Source of the DNA: Lacinutrix jangbogonensis
Lineage (GTDB): Bacteria; Bacteroidota; Bacteroidia; Flavobacteriales; Flavobacteriaceae
DNA length: 64,000 bases
Direction of reading: 5' to 3'
NCBI RefSeq assembly: GCF_000797445.1
Contig: NZ_JSWF01000014.1
Coordinates: 248,001-312,000 of the forward strand
Position numbers and translations under genes: made by a program. Positions 9,380-18,899 of this stretch are shown piece by piece; the stretch's first letter is position 1, and each line of letters starts with the position of its first letter. The notes beneath the pieces are model-generated. The model ran no database searches. It was not told where the DNA came from and saw nothing but the letters and a program-made list of their open reading frames with translations.

Positions 9380-9859
9380 AGAATCTACAATCGATTATTA
9401 CCAGATATTGAATAGTGATTCTCTAATTGTAGACGTTGAGGTCTTTAGATATGGAAGTTTAGATAATAGTAGCTATTATTTGATACTTGAAAATCTAAAA
9501 AAAAAATTATTATTGTTGCACTGTTTAGTTTTGGCATTTATTTATACATAGATTTTTGGTATGTTGCGTTCCGTTTTAATCCTAATCTTAAAATATTATT
9601 GGTAAATACAAAAATGTCAGATTCTGCAACTAGTAATAAAGAGTAATCTGTTTTTGATTTTTATATATTGAAAATTTGAGTTAGTAGGTATGAGCTTTAA
9701 TAAAAAATATTGAATAATAAAGAGGCTTTCTCGGCTATGATTTTCGAGTGTCATGATTTAGAAAGAAAATACGAATTGGTTTACGATTTTATCAAACAGT
9801 GTAGGACTACTTTTAAAGTGGTATACTTGAATATAAATTTTTGTAAACGGACGGGATAA
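9380..9859 (+). pseudogene. Remnant of a methyltransferase-like gene in a 590-bp gap
   Basis: No intact gene fills 9310-9900, but three stretches look like decayed coding sequence in different + frames. One reads VDVEVFRYGSLDNSSYYLI near 9430, recalling the RYGxxxDGGYxL motif of some FkbM-like methyltransferases. One reads VALFSFGIYLYIDFWYV near 9510. One reads AFSAMIFECHDLERKYELV near 9725 and is open to a TAA at 9857-9859. They are separated by stops and by an A10 run near 9497-9506. I infer a dead gene of roughly 160-200 codons. It is too degraded for a firm family call. Confidence 0.4.
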
Positions 9860-9900
9860 TAGTTTGGAAACTAGTCTTTAAACACATTAAAATATAGGTA

Positions 9901-11061
9901 ATGCACATAGGTTTAATAACATCAGAATATCCACACCCTAAAGTTGTACATGCTGCAGGTATTGCAACGAGTATAAAAAACTTAGCAATTGCATTAGTTG
10001 AAAAAGGAGTTAGAGTAACAGTATTTGTATACCATCAAGATGAAACTACTATTTTTGTTGACCAAGGCGTAACCGTTCATTTAATACAGAAGAAATCATA
10101 TCGGTTTTTGGGTTGGTATTTGTATAGAAAACATCTTCAGAACGATATAAATGCAGTCGTAGAAAATCAGGATATAGCTATTTTAGAAGCTCCAGATTGG
10201 ACTGGAATTACTGCATTTATGAAATTTAAAGTGCCTTTAGTCATTAGGTTTCATGGTAGTGATGCTTATTTTTGTAAACTAGATAATAGAAAACAAAAAT
10301 TTAAGAATTTTATGTTTGAGAAAAAAGCATTAAAAAGCGCTTCAGCATTTATAGCACCGACAACTTTTGCTGGTTTGGAAACACAGAAAATTTTTTGTCT
10401 AGATCATAAAAAAATAAAAACTATTCATTATGGATTACAATTAGATCATTTTGTAAACAAAGCACCAGACCAATTTGAAGCAAACACGATTCTTTATATT
10501 GGTACCATTATAAGAAAAAAAGGCGTTTTAGAATTAGCGGCCATTTTTAATAAAGTAATAGACACAAATCCAGAAGCAAAATTGGTTTTAATAGGAGGAG
10601 ATGCACCGGATATTAAATCAGGAAGTCTCTCTACTTATAAACTAATGGAAGGGGTGTTTTCTAAAAGTGCAAAGTCTAATGTAAGCTATTTAGGAAAAAT
10701 ACCTTATACTGAGGTGAAAACACAAATAGAAAAAGCACATGTTTGCGCATTTCCATCCTTTGCAGAAACTTTAGGTATGGTAACTATAGAGTCTATGGCA
10801 TTACAAAAACCTGTGGTTAATACTTGTATTGGCTGGGCGCAAGAATTAATTGATGATGGTGAAAATGGTTTTTTAGTACATCCAACAAATATCAATTTAT
10901 ATGCTGAAAAAATTGGTATGCTTTTAAACAATACAACTTTGTGTGCAACAATTGGAGAAGCTGCAAGAGTAAAAGTAGAACGTACTTTCAATATAGAAAA
11001 GCAAGCCAATAAAAATATAGATTTTTATAAAAAAATTATAGATGCTCATACTTTTTCATAA
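9901..11061 (+). CDS. Family 4 glycosyltransferase
   Basis: This 386-residue GT-B protein has the standard GT4 layout. The N-terminus MHIGLITSEYPHPKVVHAAGI carries a glycine-rich acceptor loop. RFHGSDAYFCKLDNRK sits in the middle, the linker strand ILYIGTIIRKKGVLELA opens the donor domain, and AFPSFAETLGMVTIESMALQKPVV holds the E-x7-E motif near residues 285-310. It is the first intact gene after the decayed gap and overlaps the following GT2 gene by 20 bp. Sugar specificity cannot be read from sequence. Confidence 0.9.
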   Translation: MHIGLITSEYPHPKVVHAAGIATSIKNLAIALVEKGVRVTVFVYHQDETTIFVDQGVTVHLIQKKSYRFLGWYLYRKHLQNDINAVVENQDIAILEAPDWTGITAFMKFKVPLVIRFHGSDAYFCKLDNRKQKFKNFMFEKKALKSASAFIAPTTFAGLETQKIFCLDHKKIKTIHYGLQLDHFVNKAPDQFEANTILYIGTIIRKKGVLELAAIFNKVIDTNPEAKLVLIGGDAPDIKSGSLSTYKLMEGVFSKSAKSNVSYLGKIPYTEVKTQIEKAHVCAFPSFAETLGMVTIESMALQKPVVNTCIGWAQELIDDGENGFLVHPTNINLYAEKIGMLLNNTTLCATIGEAARVKVERTFNIEKQANKNIDFYKKIIDAHTFS

Positions 11062-12574
11062 AAACAATAGAGTTGTAGAGGTCGTCGACAGTGTTACTAA
11101 TACTTTGATAACGTTTTTGGACCAAGAACCAACAAAGGTGTTGTTTTCTCTAGCATCAAAATTCCCTAATCGTATTATTGTATGGAGCCACCTGGCGTAT
11201 AAAGGTTGCATTGATACTATGGTTGTAAAGTCCCATTTTAATTCAAATAACAGTATGATTTCCAATAGTAATTCTACTTATTTTGGAGATGCTATTGGCT
11301 ATGTTGAAGATACTCCTTTTATTAATATCAACAAAAAAGTTAAGTTTCCTACTTGGTTAATGCACAGCGATTGTGGAGCAATTTATGGTGAGGTATTGCT
11401 AGTGTTTCGAGAGCAAATAAACTTTAAAAACAGTTTTAATTATACTTTAAATAGCATAGCTAAATTAGGAATAACTAATGGGTTATTTTGTTACTTTTCT
11501 CCCGATATTGTAATTGGTAATAACACTAACGCTATAGGAAATAAGGCGTCTACATCAGAATTGTTTCAATTTGTTAAAGAACATTTTAAGGCAAAATGGG
11601 TGCTTTTGTTATTTATTAATTTATTAATTTTCGAAAAGAAAGTTGCACTTCTTTCATTAGTAAAAAGCTTGTTTTATAACCAAAAAAGGTTAGCAAATAA
11701 TATATCGTATAATACAAATAAACCGAGTCTTAATGCTGATGTTACATTGTCTGTGCTTATTCCAACGCTTGGAAGAGCAAAGTACTTGCAGGATGTCTTG
11801 AAAGACTTAGCCAACCAAACGTTAAAGCCTAAAGAGGTCATTATTATCGAACAAGATGATAGTGAGAGTATAAAAACGGAATTAGAGTATCTAAATACAA
11901 AAGACTGGCCATTTAAAATAGTACATAAATTGATTCCTCAAACAGGAGCTTGTAATGCAAGAAACATAGGTTTAAATTTGGTGACTTCAGATTATGTTTT
12001 TCTAGCAGACGATGATATTAGGTTTGATGAAAACACAATAAAATCTTCTTTAAAGTTTATAAAAGAATATTCGCATAAAGCCATCACACTTAGTTGTCTT
12101 CGTGAAAACGATATTGAAAAAGTTAAAGTGCCTATCCAATGGCTCTCTTTTGGCTCTGGTTGTAGTATTGTAGAAGTGAAGGCTATAAAAAACGTGAATT
12201 TCGACATGGCTTTTGAGCATGGATTTGGCGAAGATAGTGATTTTGGAATGCAATTGAGAAACAAGGGAATAGATGTTATTTACGCACCTTTGATACGGTT
12301 AAAACATTTGAAAGCGCCAATAGGAGGTTTTAGAAAACCTTATATTAGACAATGGGAAAAACAAGTTCAAAAACCAAAACCGTCTCCTACGGTAATGTTT
12401 TTTAAGTTAAAGCATCAAACAGTACAGCAGCTAAGAAGCTATAAAATCACTTTGTTTTTTAAATATTATAAAAATCAAGCGATTAAGAATCCTTATAAAT
12501 ACTATAGACAATTTAAAAAGAATTGGAAACTCAGTATCTACTGGGCTGAACAATTAAAAAGTTTAAATAATTAA
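11042..12574 (+). CDS. Two-part glycosyltransferase with C-terminal GT2 domain
   Basis: The 510-residue protein has an N-terminal section of about 230 residues that resembles a degenerate GT-A-like module (MLILFHKNNRVVEVVDSV, then HSDCGAIYGEVLLVF), but I do not recognise a family. From about residue 236 there is a clear GT2 domain: LSVLIPTLGRAKYLQDVLK, LANQTLKPKEVIIIEQDDSE, ACNARNIGLN, and the DxD-type ADDDIRFDENT. A C-terminal FGEDSDFGMQLRN corresponds to the acidic catalytic region. It is followed 1 bp later by another GT2 gene. Predicted to be cytoplasmic and to act in repeat-unit assembly. Confidence 0.82.
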   Translation: MLILFHKNNRVVEVVDSVTNTLITFLDQEPTKVLFSLASKFPNRIIVWSHLAYKGCIDTMVVKSHFNSNNSMISNSNSTYFGDAIGYVEDTPFININKKVKFPTWLMHSDCGAIYGEVLLVFREQINFKNSFNYTLNSIAKLGITNGLFCYFSPDIVIGNNTNAIGNKASTSELFQFVKEHFKAKWVLLLFINLLIFEKKVALLSLVKSLFYNQKRLANNISYNTNKPSLNADVTLSVLIPTLGRAKYLQDVLKDLANQTLKPKEVIIIEQDDSESIKTELEYLNTKDWPFKIVHKLIPQTGACNARNIGLNLVTSDYVFLADDDIRFDENTIKSSLKFIKEYSHKAITLSCLRENDIEKVKVPIQWLSFGSGCSIVEVKAIKNVNFDMAFEHGFGEDSDFGMQLRNKGIDVIYAPLIRLKHLKAPIGGFRKPYIRQWEKQVQKPKPSPTVMFFKLKHQTVQQLRSYKITLFFKYYKNQAIKNPYKYYRQFKKNWKLSIYWAEQLKSLNN

Positions 12575-12575
12575 A

Positions 12576-14330
12576 ATGAATTTCTCTCTAATTATTTGTA
12601 CCTACATGCGTTCTCAGCCATTGTTAACACTGCTAAACTCTGTGAATAAGCAGGCCTTATATCCAAATGAAATTTTAATTATAGATGGCTCCACAGATAC
12701 TAAAACTGAAAGTGTTTTAATTAAAAACAGCTTTAATAACTTAAAATATTTTAAAGTGGATGACGTTCATCGCGGTCTAACAAAACAACGTAATTTTGGA
12801 ATAAGTAAAGCGAATATAGCTTCTGATATTATTTGTTTTTTAGATGATGATACTGTTTTAGATTCAAAATACTTCGCAACTTTAATGGCAACCTATGTGA
12901 CTTATCCAGAAGCCTTGGCAGTTGGTGGTTATATAACAAATGAAGTACAATGGGAAACTGCTAAAGAAGAGAACTTGATTTCAAAATTTTATTTTGATGG
13001 TTGGCAACGTAAAGAGCCTTCTCGTTTTAGAATGCGTAAAAAGTTTTGTTTAGAACCAGATACTGCTCCTGGATTTTTGCCTACTTTTTCGCATGGACGC
13101 TCCATAGGCTTTTTGCCACCTTCAGGTAAGATTTATGAAGTTGAACAGCTTATGGGAGGTGTTTCATCATATAAAGCATCAATCTTTAAAACTCTAAGTT
13201 TTTCGTCTTATTTTGAGGGTTATGGTTTGTACGAGGATGCCGATTTTTCCATCCGTTTAGCAAAAACAGGAAAACTTTATATAAATACTAGTGCACAGTT
13301 ATGTCATTATCATGATGGTTCCGGTAGACCAAACCAGTATAACTATGGTAAAATGGTGATAAGAAATGGGTGGTATGTTTGGAGAGTTAAGTATCCAAAT
13401 CCCACTTTAAAATCACAATTTAAATGGCATGCCACTGCTCTTTTATTAACGAGTGTTCGCTTTATAAATGTGATAACTAGTAATAAAAGAAAAGAAGCGT
13501 TATCCGAAAGTTTGGGTAGAGTTGTAGGATGGTTATCTTTACTATTAAATAAGCCTCAAAAAAAAAATAAAATGAATTATACACAAATATTAAATTTACC
13601 ACATAAAGTAGTCCTACATTTTAAAACTTTAGGTTTTCAGGGTGGTATGTTGCTATTTAAGAGATATATCAGAAAAAACAATAGCTTTAAAATTTTACTT
13701 CCTAAATATAAGGCACCAATATTTCTCAGAAATAACACTTCAGATATTGGTGTGTTTTATCAAATGTTTTTGTCAAAAAGTTATAATATTGGCATAGACA
13801 ATTCGCCTAAAGTAATTATAGACTGTGGAGCAAATATTGGGCTTTCAACGGTGTTTTTTAAAAACAAGTTTCCAGATGCGCAAATTATAGCTATTGAACC
13901 TGAAAAATCAAATTTTGATATGTTAAAAAAAAACACAAAATTTTACACGAATATTCATTGTCTTCATAACGGGATCTGGAATAAATCCACAAACTTGAGT
14001 ATAGAAGATGATAATCTTGGGCATTGGGGCTTTACCGTTACCGAAGTAGACTTTGAAAATGAAAATACAATTTCCGCAATTTCTATAAATGATATTATGA
14101 TTGAATTTAATATTAAACAGATAGACATTTTAAAGATAGATATTGAGGGCTCTGAGAAAGAATTGTTTGAAAAAGATTTTGAAAATTGGCTAAGTATAAC
14201 AAAAGTTTTAATAATAGAATTACATGATGGACTTAAAAAAGGTGCTTCTAAATCCTTTTTTAAAGCAATAACAAAATATGATTTTAGGATGATCAGAAAA
14301 GATGAAAATCTAATATTTTATATGAACTAA
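12576..14330 (+). CDS. GT2 glycosyltransferase fused to an FkbM-family methyltransferase through an A10 tract
   Basis: The open frame encodes 584 residues. Residues 1 to about 325 are GT2 (FSLIICTYMRSQPLL, QRNFGISKA, CFLDDDTVLDS, YEDADFSIRLAKTG). Residues from about 333 are an FkbM-type SAM-dependent methyltransferase, with VIIDCGANIGLSTVFFKNKF, AIEPEKSNFDMLKKN, and LKIDIEGSEKELFE. The junction reads ...LLNKPQKKNKMNY over an A10 run at 13558-13567. With nine A residues the GT2 frame would end in TGA overlapping ATG (ATGA) at the methyltransferase start, the same coupling used by neighbouring genes. The natural state may therefore be two genes, with the fusion made by a +1 slip. FkbM enzymes O-methylate sugars or antibiotics. 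Confidence 0.85.
   Translation: MNFSLIICTYMRSQPLLTLLNSVNKQALYPNEILIIDGSTDTKTESVLIKNSFNNLKYFKVDDVHRGLTKQRNFGISKANIASDIICFLDDDTVLDSKYFATLMATYVTYPEALAVGGYITNEVQWETAKEENLISKFYFDGWQRKEPSRFRMRKKFCLEPDTAPGFLPTFSHGRSIGFLPPSGKIYEVEQLMGGVSSYKASIFKTLSFSSYFEGYGLYEDADFSIRLAKTGKLYINTSAQLCHYHDGSGRPNQYNYGKMVIRNGWYVWRVKYPNPTLKSQFKWHATALLLTSVRFINVITSNKRKEALSESLGRVVGWLSLLLNKPQKKNKMNYTQILNLPHKVVLHFKTLGFQGGMLLFKRYIRKNNSFKILLPKYKAPIFLRNNTSDIGVFYQMFLSKSYNIGIDNSPKVIIDCGANIGLSTVFFKNKFPDAQIIAIEPEKSNFDMLKKNTKFYTNIHCLHNGIWNKSTNLSIEDDNLGHWGFTVTEVDFENENTISAISINDIMIEFNIKQIDILKIDIEGSEKELFEKDFENWLSITKVLIIELHDGLKKGASKSFFKAITKYDFRMIRKDENLIFYMN
13558..13567. repeat. A10 homopolymer at the GT2/FkbM junction
   Basis: Ten consecutive A bases sit exactly where the glycosyltransferase frame passes into the methyltransferase frame, 4 bp before the likely methyltransferase ATG at 13572. 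A one-base loss separates the two into coupled genes; the present length fuses them. Such a tract is prone to slipped-strand mutation, to transcriptional slippage, and to sequencing error. Confidence 0.75.
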
Positions 14331-14348
14331 TAAAGGAATGAATTTTTT

Positions 14349-15359
14349 ATGAAATTAGAAATATCGACTTGGACCCATCATTTAAATCAGTTGTTATACT
14401 CCTATTTTTACTATTGTAAAAGTACAAAAACAGCCTTTAATCTTGTTTTTAATAAAAATGTGAGACACAATGGAGCAGTGTTGTTTATAGAGAATAAATC
14501 AGCATTTTTTGATTATTCAGATGATGTTTTGTTTTTGGACTCAACAAATAGTTACGATTATTATTTTAAAAGATCTTTAAAAGAAGAAGATGTTAAAGCG
14601 AACGTACATACTTTAAATTTTAATCTTTTAATTAGTTATAAGAGTCATTCTTTTTTGCTTAATTTAAATCGTGATTTCTTTAGATTTAAGCCTAATAGAA
14701 TGGAAATATTTAGAGCTTTAGATAAATACGCACTATTAACAAATTCTGCTCATGGGATTATAGATTCGCGAAAACTACCATTAGAAGTGAATGACCATGG
14801 TGGTAATATAATATTTCATACAAGATTGTGGAATGCAGAGAACCATCCAAATGAAGAAGAAAAGTATAGAAGAAGATTACAGAATGATTTTAGAATAAAT
14901 GCTTGTAGAATTTTAAAAAATAATTTTGAGAATGTTTCTGTTGGGTTATTTTCAGATAAATTATCTCAAGAACTAGCACCAGATATTTTATTAGATAATA
15001 CCCATTCCAAAAAAAAGAATTATTTAAAAAATTTGAAAGGATTTAATATTGGAGTTGCTGACGATGGACTAAAGGATACACCAGGTTGGAAAATAGGTGA
15101 GTACCTTCTTTTTGGTAAAGCTGTAATTACAACACCTATTAATGTAACATTAGATCATTTTATTGAAGGAGTGAATTATGAAAAACTATCTTCTCGATCA
15201 GCATATGAGGATATTCCTGAAAGAGTAGAAAATTTATTAAAGAATAAGAAGTATTTAGAAGTTGGAAAAAATAATTTAGATTGGAGTAATAAATATTTAC
15301 ACCCAAAAAATTATTTTGAAAGAATAATAACGATTATAAATTCGGATACTGTTAAATGA
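14349..15359 (+). CDS. Putative glycosyltransferase, family not recognised
   Basis: The 336-residue protein has no signal peptide or membrane segment. The C-terminal third (FNIGVADDGLKDTPGWKIGEYLLFGKAVI, then a variable region ending in a short helix) resembles the donor-binding half of GT-B transferases, and an internal IIFHTRLWNAENHP recalls capsule-type transferases. The N-terminal half has no motif I recognise. Its position between the GT2-FkbM gene and a GT4 gene (7 bp downstream) supports a role in glycan assembly. I would call it a likely glycosyltransferase of unassigned family. Confidence 0.6.
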   Translation: MKLEISTWTHHLNQLLYSYFYYCKSTKTAFNLVFNKNVRHNGAVLFIENKSAFFDYSDDVLFLDSTNSYDYYFKRSLKEEDVKANVHTLNFNLLISYKSHSFLLNLNRDFFRFKPNRMEIFRALDKYALLTNSAHGIIDSRKLPLEVNDHGGNIIFHTRLWNAENHPNEEEKYRRRLQNDFRINACRILKNNFENVSVGLFSDKLSQELAPDILLDNTHSKKKNYLKNLKGFNIGVADDGLKDTPGWKIGEYLLFGKAVITTPINVTLDHFIEGVNYEKLSSRSAYEDIPERVENLLKNKKYLEVGKNNLDWSNKYLHPKNYFERIITIINSDTVK

Positions 15360-15366
15360 TACAATT

Positions 15367-16485
15367 ATGCGTTTTCTTATAATATCTCACGCGGCACACA
15401 AATTAGAACAATCGAATTTGTTTTCTTACGCACCTTACGTTCGTGAAATGAATCTGTGGTTAAAGCACGTAGATGAAGTAGAGGTGATTGCTCCTGAAGT
15501 TGCAGGAAAACCCAATTCAATTGAAATCGCTTATAAGCATGAAAATGTTGAGTATAGTGTCGTTACGGCTATTCAGTTTACTTCCGTTTTACATCTTTTA
15601 AAATCAATAATAAAACTTCCTCTAATCATCTTTAAACTTTTTAGGTCTTGTGCAAAAGCAGATCATATTCATTTGCGTTGTCCTGGAAACATGGGTTTAT
15701 TAGGTTGCTTTATACAGGTTTTTTTTCCGAACAAAATTAAAACAGCAAAATATGCAGGTAATTGGGATCCAAAAGCGAGACAACCCTTAAGTTATCGTCT
15801 TCAAAAATGGATATTGAGTAATACTCTATTAACTAAAAACATGCAAGTTCTGGTATATGGCGATTGGGAGAACCAATCGAAGAATATTAAACCGTTTTTT
15901 ACTGCCACCTATAGAAATTCGGAAATTGAAACTATTGAAAAACGTGATTATAACACACTTTTGAAATTTGTTTTTGTAGGTAGCCTAGTTGTTGGTAAAC
16001 GCCCATTATTAGCTATTCAAATTATTGAAGCTCTGAAGCAAAAAGGTTTTGATGTGAGTTTAGAGGTGTTTGGAGATGGTGTTTTAAGAGATGAATTAAT
16101 CCAGTATATCTCTAAAAAAAATCTAGAAAGAATAATAAATATTAACGGAAATCAAACCAAGGAAGTTGTGAAAGAAGCTTTAAAAACGGCGCATTTTTCA
16201 ATATTACCTTCTAAATCTGAAGGCTGGCCAAAAGCCATTGCAGAAGCTATGTTTTTTGGTTGTATACCTGTAGTCACTGAAATTTCATGTGTGCCTTATA
16301 TGCTAGATTATGGTAAAAGGGGCATTCTAATGACTCCTAATTTAGAAGATGCAATAATAGAATTAATGAAAGGTTTGGGGAACAATGAACATTTGCGGTC
16401 TAAATCTGAAGCTGCTTTGAAATGGTCTCAACAGTATACTTTGGATTTATTCGAAAATGAAATTATTAAACTATTAAATAGATAA
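15367..16485 (+). CDS. Family 4 glycosyltransferase
   Basis: A 372-residue GT-B protein. N-terminal MRFLIISHAAHKLEQSN, then an acceptor-domain HLRCPGNMGLLGCF and AKYAGNWDPKARQPLSYRLQ. The donor domain opens at LKFVFVGSLVVGKRPLLAIQI and carries ILPSKSEGWPKAIAEAMFFGCIPV, the E-x7-E region, near residue 280. It abuts the next GT4 gene with no spacer (stop at 16485, ATG at 16486). Function is transfer of one sugar in the repeat unit. Confidence 0.9.
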   Translation: MRFLIISHAAHKLEQSNLFSYAPYVREMNLWLKHVDEVEVIAPEVAGKPNSIEIAYKHENVEYSVVTAIQFTSVLHLLKSIIKLPLIIFKLFRSCAKADHIHLRCPGNMGLLGCFIQVFFPNKIKTAKYAGNWDPKARQPLSYRLQKWILSNTLLTKNMQVLVYGDWENQSKNIKPFFTATYRNSEIETIEKRDYNTLLKFVFVGSLVVGKRPLLAIQIIEALKQKGFDVSLEVFGDGVLRDELIQYISKKNLERIININGNQTKEVVKEALKTAHFSILPSKSEGWPKAIAEAMFFGCIPVVTEISCVPYMLDYGKRGILMTPNLEDAIIELMKGLGNNEHLRSKSEAALKWSQQYTLDLFENEIIKLLNR

Positions 16486-17561
16486 ATGAGAGTTTTACAA
16501 TTAATAGATTCTTTACAAACCGGAGGAGCAGAGCGCGTAGCTGTAAACATAGCAAATGCTTTAGTATCTAAAGTAGAAATATCTTATTTATGTGTAACAC
16601 GTGAGGAAGGTTTATTAAAAGATAGTATAAACACTCAAGTTAATTATCTGTTTTTAAATAAAAAGAAAACCATAGATATTAAGGCCATTAAAAAATTAAA
16701 TAAATTTGTTAAGAACAATAGAATTGATGTTATTCATGCGCATTCTACTTCTTTTTTTATTGCAACAATTATTAAAATGTTAAATGGAACCGTCAAAATT
16801 GTCTGGCATGATCATTATGGTGATAGTGAGTTTTTAGAGAAACGGCCGTATAAAATGTTAAAGGTATGTTCACCATGTTTTTCTAAAATTTATAGTGTAA
16901 ATCAAGAGTTAAAGGATTGGTCTAATCTAAAATTAAAGAGTAAAGTTGTTAGTTATTTGCCGAATTTTGCTGTAGTAAACGAAAACAAAGCTAAAACAAT
17001 ATTAAAAGGAATGCATAATAAACGCATTATTCATTTGGCAAATTTACGTGAGCAAAAAGATCATTTCACTTTGCTTAAGGCTTTTTCTGAAGTTATAAAA
17101 CAGTTTCCTGAGTGGAGCTTGCATTCTGTTGGTAAAGACTTTAAAGATGAGTATTCTGAGGCTATTCAACAATATTTAAAAAAACTGAAGTTGCAAAAAC
17201 ATGTTTTTTTTATGGAAGTAAACCAGATATTACAAACATATTAAATCAAAGTAATATTGCTGTGCTTTCTTCAAAATCAGAAGGGTTACCTATTGCTTTG
17301 CTAGAATATGGGTTGGCTAGCTTGCCAACAATAGCAACAGATGTCGGTAATTGTAATGTAGTCATTGCTAATGAAACTTTAGGGCAATTAATTCCTTCAG
17401 AAAGCACAATGGCTTTATCTCAAGCTTTAATAAATTATATTAGCGCTAAAGAAAAAGCTAAAACCAAAGGTGTAAATTTGAAATCTCATGTTTTAACTAA
17501 TTTTTCAGGTGAAGCCATATCCAAAATACTAGTTCAAGATTATAAACGTATTCTAAGCTAA
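16486..17561 (+). pseudogene. Family 4 glycosyltransferase frameshifted in a T8 tract
   Basis: The first 243 codons give a good GT4 N-terminus (MRVLQLIDSLQTGGAERVAVNIAN, VWHDHYGDSEF, IIHLANLREQKDHFTLLKAF) and reach ...LQKHVFF. The frame then changes. The correct continuation in the +1 frame is YGSKPDITNILNQSNIAVL, then SSKSEGLPIALLEYGLASLP with the catalytic E-x7-E region, to a stop at 17559-17561. The break lies in a run of eight T at 17204-17211; nine T would restore one frame of about 358 residues. As sequenced, the first product loses the donor-binding site. This could be a phase-variable off state, a true null or a homopolymer read error. Confidence 0.85.
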
Positions 17562-18899
17562 ATGACAAAAACCGATTATTTAAATGAGCGTATAGGGTTA
17601 TTATTTAAGCCTTTGTATGTGAAAGTTGCTTTGTTTTTAATGGTTATGTCTTATTTCTACAATTTGCCAGTAATTAAGTATAGTGTACAGGGAAATAATG
17701 AACTTCGATTATTCGATATCACTGGTTTATTAATCCTTTACATTGTTTATGCTAATAAGCCTGTAGTTTTGTTTTTTATACGCTCCAAATCATATTTAAA
17801 TACAATGAACAGTTTTGTAATGTGGTGCGCACTAACCTTAGCTTTTACAGCGCTTTTTAGTTTTTTTATGGGTAAGCCATTCTGGTTTATAAAAACACTC
17901 TTATATTACTATCATATGCTTGTTTTCTTTTATACGGGTGTTTTAATGGCTATGTATTTAAGAGATAAAAGCCGTTATAGATTAGTTGCTCATCTTGTTT
18001 TGATATTATCAATGGCTGAAGCTATTTTAATATTTTTACAGCATGCTGGTGTTGTTCCTTTTCTTTGGAATGATGTTTATAAAGAAACTTATGCAGGATT
18101 TATTTCTGGGGCATTAGGGCCCAATAAAATATGCTTAGGCATGACCATGTTTATGTCCTTTGTGTATGCTGTTGGTTTATTTATGCAAAGTCAATTAAAG
18201 GTAAACAAGATCCTCGTTATTGGATGTATGCTATCCAGCTTAGCAGTCATTGGAATATCGGGTTCGAGAACAACTTATTTAGCATTAATTATTTTTCTCT
18301 GCTATATTTTTGTAATGAAAACTAGAAAATTTATAGCTTTGTCCTTAGTCTTATCACTTGCTTTAATTGTTGGGTTTTTTTTAAATTTGGAGATTATAGA
18401 GACGATAACGACTACTTTTGAAAATCGAGTACTTAATAAAATAAGTAATCCAGATGCTTTTAATCCAGCGAGTTTAAATGTAGATGTAGAGGAGCTTTAT
18501 GATGATTTAGGTGCTGGTAGAAATAGAATAGTACTTTTGTATTTAGATTATATTGCGAGTAATCCTTACGTCATTCCTTTTGGAATAGGTGTAAATAATA
18601 GACTTCTGATTGGTTTTTCTGCTCACAACATTTATTTAAGTTTAATAAATGAAGTGGGTTTATTAGGTTTATACTTATATTTAAAATGGTTGTTTTCTTT
18701 TTTCTATCTTAAATTTGGAAACGCAAGTTCTCTAAAATTAGTGCTTAATGGTCTCGTAATTGCGATGCTCGTTACGCTTTATTTTGGAGAGCATTTGTAT
18801 CTTTACCGTTCTGTATTTACTATATTGGGCTATTTTATACTAGTTACTGTTTTACTCATTGTTCCTCGATATTATTTTATTAATGAAAAACGAAAATAA
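17562..18899 (+). CDS. O-antigen polymerase/ligase-like membrane protein (Wzy/WaaL type)
   Basis: The 445-residue protein is almost entirely hydrophobic, with roughly eleven predicted membrane segments. It contains GALGPNKICLGMTMFMSF, the ISGSRTTYLALIIF segment, and a large periplasmic loop ending in GIGVNNRLLIGFSAHNIYLSLINEVG, the HNxYL...GxxG pattern of the Wzy_C/O-antigen ligase family. It would polymerise or ligate undecaprenyl-linked glycan units on the periplasmic face of the inner membrane. No other Wzy-like gene is in the window. Polymerase and ligase cannot be told apart by sequence alone. Confidence 0.82.
   Translation: MTKTDYLNERIGLLFKPLYVKVALFLMVMSYFYNLPVIKYSVQGNNELRLFDITGLLILYIVYANKPVVLFFIRSKSYLNTMNSFVMWCALTLAFTALFSFFMGKPFWFIKTLLYYYHMLVFFYTGVLMAMYLRDKSRYRLVAHLVLILSMAEAILIFLQHAGVVPFLWNDVYKETYAGFISGALGPNKICLGMTMFMSFVYAVGLFMQSQLKVNKILVIGCMLSSLAVIGISGSRTTYLALIIFLCYIFVMKTRKFIALSLVLSLALIVGFFLNLEIIETITTTFENRVLNKISNPDAFNPASLNVDVEELYDDLGAGRNRIVLLYLDYIASNPYVIPFGIGVNNRLLIGFSAHNIYLSLINEVGLLGLYLYLKWLFSFFYLKFGNASSLKLVLNGLVIAMLVTLYFGEHLYLYRSVFTILGYFILVTVLLIVPRYYFINEKRK

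Noticed and set aside
9310-9900. Insertion sequence in the polysaccharide gap
   Set aside because: No transposase-like frame, terminal inverted repeats or target duplication could be seen.
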